From Streptomyces sp. 150FB (lineage in GTDB: Bacteria; Actinomycetota; Actinomycetes; Streptomycetales; Streptomycetaceae): a stretch of DNA of 64,000 nucleotides. The translations under genes were made by a program, and so were the position numbers. The DNA is taken from NCBI RefSeq assembly GCF_000818195.1, contig NZ_JTHL01000001.1, positions 6,192,846 through 6,256,845 of the forward strand, in the 5' to 3' direction. The notes under the pieces were generated by a model that saw only the letters and a program-made list of their open reading frames with translations, was not told the origin of the DNA and searched no databases. Below are positions 42,294 to 53,506 of the stretch, in pieces (positions within the stretch are counted from its first letter, which is position 1; each line of letters begins with the position of its first letter).

Positions 42294-42551
42294 AAGCCTT
42301 GAGCGCAAGACCCCCGCACCCCTCCTTTTGGGGAGCGTTCCGGAGGTGTTGCGGGAGTGGCGCGAGGGTGGCTCCGGGGCGGTTCGGCGCGCCGGTTCGG
42401 CGGCCGTTCGGCGGTGATTGCTCCGGGCGGGTGAGGTTTGCCGCTCCGGCCGCCGTGTCTGCGTCGCCCCCGCTCCTCCGTCCCCTTCAGTGGGTGGGCA
42501 ATAGGTGTGATCATCTATAAATTCCACCAAAAAGGACGAAGAGGTATCGCC

Positions 42552-44795
42552 ATGTCCCACGTCGGCGCCCCACGCGGGAGGACATGCTCCCGAACGCTCC
42601 GCTCCGTCGCGCTCCTCACCACCGGTGTTCTGGCCCTGCCCGCCCTGGCCGCGTGCAGCTCCGACCAGGACGACGCCGCAGGCCATGCGGCCGCCGCCGA
42701 CATCTCCCCGGCGGGCCGGGGAGCGGTCGCCGACGGCGGCACCCTGCGCTGGGCGATGGACGCGATGCCCGCGACGCTCAATGTCTTCCAGGCCGACGCC
42801 GACGCCTCCACCGCGCGGATCGCCGGCGCCGTACTGCCTTCGCTGTTCACGATCGACCACAACGGACGTCCGCGGCTCAACCCGGACTACCTGGAGACCG
42901 CGAAGATCGTCGACCGCGAGCCCAAGCAGGTCGTCCTCTACAAGCTCGACCAGCAGGCGGTCTGGAGCGACGGACGGGAGATCGGCGCACCGGACTTCGT
43001 CGCCCAGTGGCAGGCGCTGCGCGGCAAGGACTCGGCGTTCTGGACCGCGCGGAACGCGGGGTACGAGCGGATCGAGAAGATCGAGCGCGGGGCGAACGAC
43101 CTGGAGGTGCGCGTCACCTTCAACAAGCCCTACGCGGACTGGAAGTCTCTCTTCAGCCCGCTCTACCCGAAGACCGTGACCGGCAACGCCAACGCCTTCA
43201 ACGACGGCTCCAGGAACACCCTGAAGGACTCGGCGGGGCCCTTCACGCTGGAGAAGCTGGACCGGGAGGGCAAGGAAGCCGTCCTCGTCCGCAACCCCCG
43301 CTGGTGGGGGAGCAGGGCCAAGCTCGACTCGATCGTCCTGCGCGCCGTTCCGGCCGGCCAGCGCGCCGCCGCCCTCGCGGCGGGCAAGCTCGACCTCGCG
43401 GACGTCGACAGCGGCGTGGTGAAACGTATCTCCTCGGCCAAGCACGACGCGGACAAGGCCGCGGGCAGGGTACGGGCGACCGCCACCGCCTCGGCGCCCG
43501 CCGCCGGCCAGCAGGCGGACCACGACGGGAAGTCGGGGGCGGCGGGTGAGGAGGGCGAGGAGAACGAACGTACGGTGCGGGCCGCGACGCGGTTCGCGGT
43601 CGAACAGATCTCCCTGCGCGACTACGTGGTCCGCAAGTCGCTCGCCCCCTCCTACACGCAGCTCGCCCTGAACGGCGAGTCGGGCCCGCTCTCCGACGAC
43701 CGGGTACGCAGGGCGGTGGCGCGCGCGCTCGACCGCAAGGAGCTGGCGGAGAGCGTGCTGAAGCCGCTCGGACTGCCGGCGAACGCGCTGGGCAGCCACC
43801 TGGCCCTGGCGGGACAGCAGGCGTACGCGGACAGCAGCGACGCACTCGGCGACCAGGACACCCAGGAGGCGCAGGCGCTGCTGGGCGACGCGGGCTGGAC
43901 GGCGGACGGGGCGCTCAGGATCAAGGGGGACACGAAGGCGGGCAGCGAGGGCGAGAACAAGAAGACCCCGGCGGACACGTCCGACGGGAAGAAGGAAGAG
44001 AAGGGCCAGAAGGAAGAGAAGGACCAGAAGAAGTCCGACGAGAAGAAGTCGGACGACCGGAGCGGCGCCGACAAGTCCTCCGCCGGCTCCGGCGACGCCT
44101 CCGACGACAAGCCCGCCCAGGCCGGCGCCCCCGAGGCCGAGGCCGCCAAGGACCAGAAGCCCGGCGGCATGGCGGGCGCGTACGCCCCGCGGGGTACGGC
44201 GGCCCCCGCGGCCGAGAAGCGCGGTCCGCTCGGCAAGAACGGCAAGCCGCTCCTCCTGCGCTTCGTCCTCCCGTCGGGCGAGGACTCAGCGACACTGCGC
44301 GGCGTGGGGACGCGGATCTCGCGGATGCTGGAACACGTGGGCATCCGTACGCAGATCACCAAGGTCGCCGACGACAGTTTCTTCAAGGACCACATCGCCT
44401 CGGGCGACTACGACCTCGCGCTCTACTCCTGGCCCGCCACCGCCTACCCGGCCACCGACGGACGGCCGATCTTCGCCAAGCCCGTGCCGGCGTCGGACGG
44501 TTCGCTCATCGTGGAGCAGAACTACACCCGCGTCGGTACGGACCACATCGACCAGCTCTTCGACCAGGCGGCCGGCGAGCTGGACGAGGGTGCCGCCCGC
44601 GACCTGATGAAGCAGGCCGACGCCCGGATCTGGGCGGCGGCAGGATCGATTCCGCTGTATCAGCGTCCGCAGCTCGTCGCCGCCAAGCGCTCCCTCGCGA
44701 ACGCGGGAGCCTTCGGCTTCGCCGTCCCCCGCTACCAGGACATCGGCTTCCGCAAGGCCGGCGCCTCGGGAGCTGAAGTTCCGGCGAAGAAGTAG
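42552..44795 (+). CDS. solute-binding lipoprotein (family 5) with charged insertion
   Basis: 747 aa, ABC-type peptide/nickel-binding family, longer than the usual 530-600. Lipobox LAAC near residue 34. Typical motifs: GGTLRWAMDAMPATLNVF, VWSDGREIGAPDFVAQW, LSDDRVRRAVARALDRKEL and the end QADARIWAAAGSIPLYQR. Two insertions account for the extra length: a Gly/Glu-rich stretch at about 305-345 and a Lys/Glu/Asp/Ser-rich low-complexity segment at about 460-556. No permease or ATPase genes are adjacent in its operon; typA follows after a hairpin. It may serve another importer or act as a signalling receptor. AGAGG precedes the ATG. Confidence 0.82.
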   Translation: MSHVGAPRGRTCSRTLRSVALLTTGVLALPALAACSSDQDDAAGHAAAADISPAGRGAVADGGTLRWAMDAMPATLNVFQADADASTARIAGAVLPSLFTIDHNGRPRLNPDYLETAKIVDREPKQVVLYKLDQQAVWSDGREIGAPDFVAQWQALRGKDSAFWTARNAGYERIEKIERGANDLEVRVTFNKPYADWKSLFSPLYPKTVTGNANAFNDGSRNTLKDSAGPFTLEKLDREGKEAVLVRNPRWWGSRAKLDSIVLRAVPAGQRAAALAAGKLDLADVDSGVVKRISSAKHDADKAAGRVRATATASAPAAGQQADHDGKSGAAGEEGEENERTVRAATRFAVEQISLRDYVVRKSLAPSYTQLALNGESGPLSDDRVRRAVARALDRKELAESVLKPLGLPANALGSHLALAGQQAYADSSDALGDQDTQEAQALLGDAGWTADGALRIKGDTKAGSEGENKKTPADTSDGKKEEKGQKEEKDQKKSDEKKSDDRSGADKSSAGSGDASDDKPAQAGAPEAEAAKDQKPGGMAGAYAPRGTAAPAAEKRGPLGKNGKPLLLRFVLPSGEDSATLRGVGTRISRMLEHVGIRTQITKVADDSFFKDHIASGDYDLALYSWPATAYPATDGRPIFAKPVPASDGSLIVEQNYTRVGTDHIDQLFDQAAGELDEGAARDLMKQADARIWAAAGSIPLYQRPQLVAAKRSLANAGAFGFAVPRYQDIGFRKAGASGAEVPAKK

Positions 44796-45136
44796 CGGCC
44801 GAAGCGCGACGCCAAGAAGAAGTTGCTGGTCGGAGCCGATTTTTCGGCTGAGTTCCGACCGGAAGAGCTTGCCCGCCGGCCGGTCCGGCGGGCAAGCTCG
44901 TATCTGCCACGACCCGGGCAGCTCAGCACCCCGCGTACCCGTTCGGCACCGCTGCCTCCCCTGCCGGTGCCGACCACCGATATCAAGCCCCGCCGGGCCC
45001 CGCCCGGCCCTCCCGATCGCACCGGGAACCCCCCGGCGCCGCAAGGCCCGTACCATGGGACAAGCCGTGGCGTGTCTGCCCGGCGGGCGGAAGAGGAAAT
45101 CGCCGCATCCCACGATCGAGAGAAGCGCCAGCCAGC
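44796..45136 (+). other. Intergenic region between lipoprotein and typA
   Basis: About 340 bp. It holds the hairpin at 44865-44899 and, after it, a GC-rich stretch expected to contain the typA promoter; no boxes are clear. Confidence 0.4.
44865..44899. terminator. 15-bp hairpin after the lipoprotein gene
   Basis: GAGCTTGCCCGCCGG (44865-44879) pairs perfectly with 44885-44899 around a 5-nt loop, 69 bp after the stop. Confidence 0.75.
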
Positions 45137-47011
45137 ATGCCCACGCGCCACGACATCCGTAACGTCGCCATCGTCGCCCACGTCGACCATGGCAAGACCA
45201 CTCTGGTCGACGCCATGCTGAAGCAGGCCGGCGCTTTCGCCGCGCACGCCGCCGAGCACCTCGACGACCGGATGATGGACTCGAACGACCTGGAGCGTGA
45301 GAAGGGCATCACGATCCTGGCCAAGAACACCGCCGTGAAGTACCACCCGAAGACGGGTGGCGATGTGATCACGATCAACATCATCGACACCCCCGGCCAC
45401 GCCGACTTCGGTGGTGAGGTCGAGCGGGGCCTGTCGATGGTCGACGCGGTCGTGCTGCTCGTCGACGCGTCCGAAGGCCCCCTGCCCCAGACCCGGTTCG
45501 TCCTGCGCAAGGCGCTGGACGCCCGGCTGCCCGTCATCCTGTGCATCAACAAGACCGACCGCCCCGACGCCCGGATCGCCGAGGTCGTCGACGAGACGTA
45601 CGACCTCTTCCTCGATCTCGACGCCGACGAGGACCAGATCGAGTTCCCGATCGTCTACGCCTGCGCCCGCGACGGCATCGCCTCGCTGACCAAGCCGGAC
45701 GACGGTACGGTCCCGGCGGACAGCGACAGCCTGGAGCCGTTCTTCACCACGATCCTTCAGAGTGTCCCGGCCCCGGAGTACGACGAGGCCGCGCCGCTCC
45801 AGGCCCATGTCACCAACCTGGACGCCGACAACTTCCTCGGCCGTATCGCGCTCTGCCGCGTCGAGCAGGGCGAGCTGAAGAAGGGCCAGACCGTCACCTG
45901 GATCAAGCGTGACGGCTCGATGTCCAACGTCCGCATCACCGAACTGCTGATGACGGAGGCGCTGACCCGCAAGCCCGCCGAGAAGGCGGGCCCCGGCGAC
46001 ATCTGCGCCATCGCCGGTATCCCGGACATCATGATCGGCGAGACCCTGGCCGACCCCGAGAACCCGATCGCGCTGCCGCTGATCACCGTCGACGAGCCGG
46101 CGATCTCGATGACCATCGGTACGAACACCTCGCCGCTGGTCGGCAAGGGCGGCAAGGGCCACAAGGTCACCGCCCGCCAGGTCAAGGACCGTCTCGACCG
46201 CGAGCTGATCGGTAACGTCTCGCTGCGGGTCCTGGACACCGAGCGCCCCGACACGTACGAGGTGCAGGGGCGTGGTGAGCTGGCGCTGGCGATCCTCGTG
46301 GAGACCATGCGCCGCGAGGGCTTCGAGCTGACCGTCGGCAAGCCGGAGGTCGTCACCAAGCAGATCGACGGCAAGCTGCACGAGCCGATCGAGCGCATGA
46401 CGATCGACTGCCCCGAGGAGCACCTCGGTGCCATCACCCAGCTCATGGCGGTCCGCAAGGGCCGCATGGAGACCATGACCAACCATGGCTCGGGCTGGAT
46501 CCGGATGGAGTGGATCGTCCCGTCCCGCGGGCTCATCGGCTTCCGTACGGAGTTCCTCACCCAGACCCGCGGTACGGGCATCGCCCACTCGATCTTCGAG
46601 GGCCACGAGCCGTGGTTCGGCGATCTGCGGACCCGTAACAACGGCTCGCTCGTCGCCGACCGCGCCGGTTCGGTGACTCCCTTCGCCATGGTCAACCTCC
46701 AGGAGCGCGGGGTCATCTTCACCGAGCCCGGCACCGAGGTCTACGAGGGCATGATCGTCGGCGAGAACTCGCGCTCCGACGACATGGACGTCAACATCAC
46801 CAAGGAGAAGAAGCTCACCAACATGCGAGCCGCCTCCGCCGACACCACGGAGAACGTGGTGCCGCCGCGCAGGCTGTCGCTGGAGCAGTCCCTGGAGTTC
46901 TGCCGCGACGACGAGTGCATCGAGGTGACCCCGGAGACGGTCAGGATCCGCAAGGTCGTCCTGGACCAGAAGCAGCGTGGCCGCGCGGCTTCCCGCGCCA
47001 AGCACGTGTGA
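45137..47011 (+). CDS. typA: translational GTPase TypA/BipA
   Basis: 624 aa, full length for the family. GTPase motifs AHVDHGKTT (14-22), DTPGHADF, NKTDRPD; domain II follows, then the EF-G-like domain with VQGRGELALAILVETMRREG and the TypA-specific C-terminal region (GEVERGL early, PSRGLIGFRTEFLTQTRGTG late). It binds ribosomes and helps assembly and stress translation. Monocistronic, ended by a classic terminator. Confidence 0.95.
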   Translation: MPTRHDIRNVAIVAHVDHGKTTLVDAMLKQAGAFAAHAAEHLDDRMMDSNDLEREKGITILAKNTAVKYHPKTGGDVITINIIDTPGHADFGGEVERGLSMVDAVVLLVDASEGPLPQTRFVLRKALDARLPVILCINKTDRPDARIAEVVDETYDLFLDLDADEDQIEFPIVYACARDGIASLTKPDDGTVPADSDSLEPFFTTILQSVPAPEYDEAAPLQAHVTNLDADNFLGRIALCRVEQGELKKGQTVTWIKRDGSMSNVRITELLMTEALTRKPAEKAGPGDICAIAGIPDIMIGETLADPENPIALPLITVDEPAISMTIGTNTSPLVGKGGKGHKVTARQVKDRLDRELIGNVSLRVLDTERPDTYEVQGRGELALAILVETMRREGFELTVGKPEVVTKQIDGKLHEPIERMTIDCPEEHLGAITQLMAVRKGRMETMTNHGSGWIRMEWIVPSRGLIGFRTEFLTQTRGTGIAHSIFEGHEPWFGDLRTRNNGSLVADRAGSVTPFAMVNLQERGVIFTEPGTEVYEGMIVGENSRSDDMDVNITKEKKLTNMRAASADTTENVVPPRRLSLEQSLEFCRDDECIEVTPETVRIRKVVLDQKQRGRAASRAKHV

Positions 47012-47047
47012 CCTAAAATTCACACAGAGCCTGACAGCGTGTCACGA

Positions 47048-47105
47048 CGAACGGCCCGGAACCCGCGAATTCGCGTGGTGCCGGGCCGTTCGTCAACCCG
47101 TTTTT
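47048..47105 (+). terminator. Terminator of typA
   Basis: CGAACGGCCCGG (47048-47059) pairs with CCGGGCCGTTCG (47081-47092), enclosing the perfect palindrome CGCGAATTCGCG (47064-47075), and TTTTT follows at 47101. Confidence 0.85.
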
Positions 47106-47434
47106 CTGCCCGGAGCGTCCGGATTCCGGACCCTGTTCTCCGGAAGTGGTGTTAACGGTCCGTTTCGGGGGTGTCTGTCTGTGCTCGCTTTGTCCAGATA
47201 TCAGGCAAGTGCGACTCGCTGATGTTGTCAAAACGAGACCCTTTAGCTGTGGTTTACGGCCCGGCTGTACTTAATAGTTGGCTCCATTGAGCTCGGGTCA
47301 ATGGGTCATGCGCGATGGGGAGCGCCGACTCACGAGCACACTTCAGGGCATTTGGGGAGCACGTCGGCAGGGGTGTCAGCGCGCGTAGACAGTGCCCTTC
47401 TTGTAGTGACTAGTGGACTCATGAGGAGGAACCC
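47106..47434 (+). promoter_or_regulatory. Long upstream region of the first oligopeptide ABC cassette
   Basis: About 330 bp and unusually AT-rich for the window (TGTACTTAATAGTTGG near 47266; TTGTCAAAACGAGACCC near 47225). It probably carries the promoter and perhaps a long leader. GAGGAGGA ends it. Confidence 0.45.
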
Positions 47435-49060
47435 ATGCGTGGTGCCAAGAGCGCCAAGTGGGTAGTGGGGGCGGCTGTCGTCGCCTTGGCGGCAACGGCC
47501 TGTGGTGGCGGTGGCGGTGACAGCTCCAGCGACAAGGGGGCTGCCGACCCGAACGGGAAGGTCGTCTTCGACTCGGGCGAGCCGCAGAACGCGCTCCAGC
47601 CCGCGAACACGCAGGAGTCGTACGGCGCCAGCGTGATCGACGCCCTTTTTGTCGGCCTGGTGAAGTACGAGCCCGGCAACGGCAAGATCACCAACGTGAA
47701 CGCGCAGTCGGTGACGAGCTCGGACAACAAGGTCTGGACGGTCAAGCTCAACCCGGGCTGGAAGTTCACCAACGGCGAGACGGTGACTTCCAAGTCCTAC
47801 GTCGACGCGTGGAACTGGGCCGCTGACACCAAGAGCAACCAGATCAGCAGCTCCTGGTTCTCCGACATCGCCGGTTACACCGACGTGCACCCGGAGAAGG
47901 GCGCGCCGAAGACCGACAAGATGTCCGGTCTGAAGGTGGTGGACGACAACACCTTCACCATCACGCTGACCTCCGCACTTCCTTACTTCCAGTACAAGCT
48001 GGGCTACCGGGCGTTCGACCCGCTGCCCGCGGCCTTCTACAAGGACCCGAAGGCCTACGGCGAGAAGCCGGTCGGCAACGGTCCGTACAAGTTCGACAGC
48101 TGGCAGCACAAGAAGACGATCACGGTCAGCAAGAACGCGGACTACAAGGGCCCCGACCCGGCGAAGAACGGCGGTGTGGTCTTCAAGAACTACGCCACCG
48201 AGGACGCCGCTTACCAGGACCTGCTGTCGAACAACCTCGACATCATCCGCCAGATCCCGCCGAGCAGCCTCGCCAACTACAAGAGCGACCTCGGCGACCG
48301 TGCGGTGACCGAGTCCTACTCGGCCATCCAGACGATCAACCCGGCGTTCTACACGAAGCAGTGGAAGGACATCGACGTCCGGGTCCTCCAGGGCCTCTCG
48401 ATGGCGATCGACCGCGACACCATCACCAAGACGGTCCTCCAGGGCACCCGTACCCCCGCCACCGGCTGGGTCGCGCAGGGTGTGCTGGGCTACAAGGCGG
48501 GCGCGTGCGGCGAGTTCTGCTCGTACGACCCGGCCAAGGCCAAGGCGCTGATCAAGGCCGGCGGCGGTGTCCCGGGCAACAAGATCACCGTCCAGTACAA
48601 CGCTGACGGCGGTCACAAGGAGTGGGTGGACGCTGTCTGCAACAGCATCCGCCAGGCGACCGGCGTGGACTGCACCGGTGACTCCAAGCCGGACTTCCAG
48701 ACCGACACGCAGATTCGTGACGCGCACCAGGTCAAGTCGTTCTACCGGTCCGGCTGGGTGCTGGACTACCCGTTCAACGGCAACTTCCTCCGTGACCTCT
48801 ACGGCACCGGCGTCGCCGGTAACTCGGGCGGCTTCTCGGACAAGAAGTTCGACGCGCTGACCAAGGAGGCCGACCAGGCCAAGACGGTCGACGAGTCCGC
48901 CGCGGCGTACCAGAAGGCGGAAGCGGAGCTGGTCAACAGCTTCCCGTCCATCCCGCTCTGGTACTACAACCTGAACTCGGGCTTCTCGACGAAGGTCTCC
49001 AACGTGAAGTACGACCAGGCCGGCGACCCGATCCTCACCGGCGTGACGGTGAAGAAGTAG
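47435..49060 (+). CDS. oligopeptide-binding lipoprotein, cassette 1
   Basis: 541 aa, family 5 extracellular binding protein. Lipobox ATAC at residues 20-23, then a Gly-rich linker. Motifs GWKFTNGETVTSKSYVDAWNW and GNGPYKFDSW are typical of OppA/DppA-type proteins. First gene of a five-gene importer. The paralogue at 53507 starts with the same MRGA leader. In Streptomyces, such lipoproteins include BldKB, which imports a peptide signal for aerial growth; whether this is the orthologue cannot be decided here. Confidence 0.88.
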   Translation: MRGAKSAKWVVGAAVVALAATACGGGGGDSSSDKGAADPNGKVVFDSGEPQNALQPANTQESYGASVIDALFVGLVKYEPGNGKITNVNAQSVTSSDNKVWTVKLNPGWKFTNGETVTSKSYVDAWNWAADTKSNQISSSWFSDIAGYTDVHPEKGAPKTDKMSGLKVVDDNTFTITLTSALPYFQYKLGYRAFDPLPAAFYKDPKAYGEKPVGNGPYKFDSWQHKKTITVSKNADYKGPDPAKNGGVVFKNYATEDAAYQDLLSNNLDIIRQIPPSSLANYKSDLGDRAVTESYSAIQTINPAFYTKQWKDIDVRVLQGLSMAIDRDTITKTVLQGTRTPATGWVAQGVLGYKAGACGEFCSYDPAKAKALIKAGGGVPGNKITVQYNADGGHKEWVDAVCNSIRQATGVDCTGDSKPDFQTDTQIRDAHQVKSFYRSGWVLDYPFNGNFLRDLYGTGVAGNSGGFSDKKFDALTKEADQAKTVDESAAAYQKAEAELVNSFPSIPLWYYNLNSGFSTKVSNVKYDQAGDPILTGVTVKK

Positions 49061-49178
49061 GCATTGTCGGATTGACGGTTCCGCGGCGCGCCGGACACGG
49101 CGCGCCGCGGGCTACGGGGGCGGCCGGGGACCTTATCGGGGAACCGGCCGCTTCCGGCCGACCAGAACGGAGGCACCC

Positions 49179-50105
49179 ATGGGGCGCTATGTCGCACGGC
49201 GACTGCTCCAAATGATCCCGGTCTTCATCGGGACCACTTTGCTTATCTTCCTCATGATCAGAGGCCTGCCGGGCGACCCGATCCGGGCCCTGTGGGGCGA
49301 CAAGATTCCAGACCCGTCCCAACTCGCGGCTCTGCGGCACCAGTTCGGCCTGGACAAGCCGCTGTGGCAGCAGTACCTCGACTACATGGGCGGCCTGTTC
49401 AAGGGTGACTTCGGTGTCACCGTGGCAGGCAGGCCGGTCTCCGAGCAGATGAGTCAGGCGTTCCCTGTCACCATCCGGCTCACGATCATGGCCATGATCT
49501 TCGAGATGGTCATCGGCCTGGCGCTCGGTGTGTGGACCGGTATGCGCCGGGGCGGCGCGGCCGACAGTTTCGTTCTGGTGCTCACGCTGCTGGTCATCTC
49601 GACACCGGTCTTCGTGCTCGGCTACATCTTCCGGCAGGTCTTCGCGACCTGGCTCGGCTGGGTCACGCCAACCGTGCAGAATTCCACGGACATCGCCCAA
49701 CTGGTTCTACCGGCGATCGTCCTCGGCTCGCTCTCCCTGGCGTACGTGGCCCGGCTCTCCCGCACCACCGTGGCGGAGAACCAGCGGGCCGACTACATGC
49801 GTACCGCCATGGCCAAGGGGCTGCCCCGCAGGCGCATCGTCGTCAACCACCTGCTGCGCAACTCCCTCATACCCGTCGTGACCTTCCTGGGTACCGACTT
49901 CGGCGCCCTGATGGGCGGCGCGGTCGTCACCGAGGGCATCTTCAACATCCAGGGTGTCGGCGGTGCGTTGTACCAGGCTCTGATCCGTCGCGAGGGCACC
50001 ACCATGGTCGGGATCGTCACGATCCTGGTCCTCATCTACCTCGCCATGAGCCTCATCATCGACCTGCTGTATGCGGTCCTGGACCCGAGGATCCGGTATG
50101 CCTGA
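49179..50105 (+). CDS. oligopeptide ABC permease (DppB type), cassette 1
   Basis: 308 aa with six membrane helices. The EAA loop reads RTAMAKGLPRRRIVVNHLLR. N-terminus MGRYVARRLLQMIPVFIGTT is nearly the same as in cassette 2. GGAGG five bases before the ATG. Overlaps the second permease gene by 8 bp (ATGCCTGA). Confidence 0.92.
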   Translation: MGRYVARRLLQMIPVFIGTTLLIFLMIRGLPGDPIRALWGDKIPDPSQLAALRHQFGLDKPLWQQYLDYMGGLFKGDFGVTVAGRPVSEQMSQAFPVTIRLTIMAMIFEMVIGLALGVWTGMRRGGAADSFVLVLTLLVISTPVFVLGYIFRQVFATWLGWVTPTVQNSTDIAQLVLPAIVLGSLSLAYVARLSRTTVAENQRADYMRTAMAKGLPRRRIVVNHLLRNSLIPVVTFLGTDFGALMGGAVVTEGIFNIQGVGGALYQALIRREGTTMVGIVTILVLIYLAMSLIIDLLYAVLDPRIRYA

Positions 50106-51054
50106 GACCACGAAGTCCCCGGTGAAGCCGGCCGACGAGCAGCCGGCGGTGACGGCGGACCCGGCCGGCCCCGAAGGAGCCAAGACGGAGAAGCCCCGCG
50201 GCCTGTGGGGCGACGCCTGGTACGACCTGCGCCGCAAGCCCTTCTTCATCATTTCGGCGACGCTGGTCCTGCTGCTGCTGGTCATCGTCCTCTTCCCGTC
50301 GCTGTTCACCAGCGCCGACCCGCGCCAGGGCGACCTTCAGCACCACTACCTGACCGGACCCGCCTGGGGACACTTCTTCTCCCCGGAGTGGTTCGGCTAC
50401 GACGGCCAGGGCCGGAGCATCTACACCCGGATCATCTTCGGGACCAGGGCATCGGTGGAGGTCGGCGTCGGCACCACCGTCCTGGTGACCGTCCTCGGCG
50501 GCCTGCTGGGCATGATGGCGGGTTACTTCGGCGGCTGGCTCGACGCGCTGCTGTCCCGTATCACCGACATCTTCTTCGGCATTCCGTTCCTGCTCGGCGC
50601 GCTGGTCGTGCTCAACGCCTTCACCGACCGGAACGTCATCGTGGTCATCGGGGCCCTGGCCTTCCTCGGCTGGACCCAGATCGCCCGCGTCATGCGCGGT
50701 GCGGTCATCACCACGAAGCACGCGGACTACGTGCTGGCGGCGAAGGCGCTCGGCGCCGGCACCGCCCGCATCCTGATCAAGCACATCCTGCCGAACGCCA
50801 TCGCACCCGTGATCGTCGTAGCGACGATCGCGCTCGGCGGCTACATCTCCGCCGAGGCGACCCTGTCCTACCTGGGCATGGGCCTCGCCGATCCGACGGT
50901 TTCCTGGGGTACGGACATCTCGTCCGCCTCGAACGTGATCCGTAACGCCCCGCACACGCTGTTCTTCCCCGCGGCCATGCTGAGCGTCACGGTCTTCGCG
51001 TTCATCATGCTCGGCGACGCGGTGCGCGACGCTCTCGACCCCAAGCTGCGCTGA
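50098..51054 (+). CDS. oligopeptide ABC permease (DppC type), cassette 1
   Basis: 318 aa. Hydrophilic N-terminal 40 residues, then DAWYDLRRKPFFIISATLVL and six helices. EAA loop AAKALGAGTARILIKHILPN. ATG at 50098 is chosen because it overlaps the previous stop exactly as in cassette 2. Ends with GDAVRDALDPKLR, again shared with cassette 2. Confidence 0.92.
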   Translation: MPETTKSPVKPADEQPAVTADPAGPEGAKTEKPRGLWGDAWYDLRRKPFFIISATLVLLLLVIVLFPSLFTSADPRQGDLQHHYLTGPAWGHFFSPEWFGYDGQGRSIYTRIIFGTRASVEVGVGTTVLVTVLGGLLGMMAGYFGGWLDALLSRITDIFFGIPFLLGALVVLNAFTDRNVIVVIGALAFLGWTQIARVMRGAVITTKHADYVLAAKALGAGTARILIKHILPNAIAPVIVVATIALGGYISAEATLSYLGMGLADPTVSWGTDISSASNVIRNAPHTLFFPAAMLSVTVFAFIMLGDAVRDALDPKLR

Positions 51055-51065
51055 GGGAGGCGTAC

Positions 51066-52116
51066 GTGACCACCATTGACACAACGGACACCAGCCCATC
51101 CCGGCGCGTCAAGGACGAGAGTGGCGTCCCGCTGCTCGAAGTCCGTGATCTGCACGTGGACTTCCACACCCGTGACGGCGTCGCCAAGGCCGTCAACGGC
51201 GTCAACTATTCGGTCAACGCGGGTGAGACGCTCGCCGTGCTCGGCGAGTCCGGCTCCGGGAAGTCGGTGACCGCGCAGGCGATCATGGGCATTCTCGACA
51301 TGCCGCCCGGCCGGATACCCAAGGGAGAGATCCTCTTCCGCGGCGAGGACATGCTCACCATGTCCTACGAGGAACGGCGGAAGATCCGCGGCCGCAAGAT
51401 CGCCATGATCTTCCAGGACGCGCTCTCCTCGCTGAACCCGGTGCTCTCCGTCGGCTACCAGCTCGGCGAGATGTTCCGGGTCCACGAGGGCCTGTCGAAG
51501 AAGGACGCCAAGGCCCGGTCCATCGAGCTGATGGACCGCGTGCGCATCCCGGCGGCCAGGGAGCGGGTGGGGGACTACCCGCACCAGTTCTCCGGCGGTA
51601 TGCGCCAGCGCATCATGATCGCCATGGCGATGGCGCTCAAGCCCGACCTGATCATCGCCGACGAGCCGACGACCGCGCTCGACGTGACGGTCCAGGCCCA
51701 GGTGATGGAGCTGCTGGCCGAGTTGCAGCGTGAGCTGAACATGGGCCTGATCCTGATCACCCATGACCTCGGCGTGGTCGCGGACGTCGCCGACAAGATC
51801 GCGGTGATGTACGCGGGCCGGATCGTAGAGACCGCCCCGGTCCACGACATCTACAAGGCGCCCGCCCACCCGTACACCCAGGGTCTGCTCCAGTCGATTC
51901 CGCGGCTGGACCAGAAGGGCCAGGATCTGTACGCGATCAAGGGCCTGCCGCCCAACCTGCTGCACATCCCGCGGGGCTGCGCCTTCAACCCGCGCTGCCC
52001 CAAGGCGCAGGACATCTGCCGTACGGACGAACCGCCGCTGCTCCAGGTGACCGGTCCCGAAGGGGCCGAGCTGGCGGGTCGCGGCAGCGCCTGTCACTTC
52101 TGGAAGGAGACGCTCC

Positions 52117-52124
<8 letters not shown>
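51066..52124 (+). CDS. oligopeptide ABC ATPase (DppD type), cassette 1
   Basis: 352 aa. Walker [10 protein letters not shown]-loop [11 protein letters not shown], signature FSGGMRQR, Walker [13 protein letters not shown], and H-loop THDLG. The C-terminal oligopeptide/dipeptide-transporter tail has a Cys cluster ([20 protein letters not shown]) that can hold an iron-sulfur cluster in relatives. GTG start with GGAGG five bases upstream. Confidence 0.93.
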
Positions 52125-53265
<1,141 letters not shown>

Positions 53266-53314
53266 TCCCCGACCCGTACGCGGGACACACGTATACGGGA
53301 GACCCGTACGCGCA

Positions 53315-53352
53315 CGGCGGTGCCCGGACCATCACTGGTCCGGGCGCCGCCG
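53315..53352 (+). terminator. Terminator between the two ABC cassettes
   Basis: 17-bp stem with one G-T wobble (53315-53331 and 53336-53352) around TCAC, then TTT. It makes the cassettes separate operons. Confidence 0.8.
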
Positions 53353-53467
53353 TTTCCGTATCTCCTCCGGCTTTCCCCCGGCTTTCTCTTCCTGTGACGG
53401 ACGGACACGGATGGCCCCCGATAAGGGCGCACTGTGCACATCTTGCGGCGATATTTGGCCTAGATCC

Positions 53468-53491
53468 GATGTGCGACAGAGATGTGCGACA
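53468..53491 (+). repeat. Direct repeat in the leader of cassette 2
   Basis: GATGTGCGACA occurs at 53468-53478 and 53481-53491, period 13, directly before the GAGGAGG ribosome site. A protein binding there could block promoter or translation. Confidence 0.6.
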
Positions 53492-53506
53492 TAGAGGAGG
53501 CACTCC

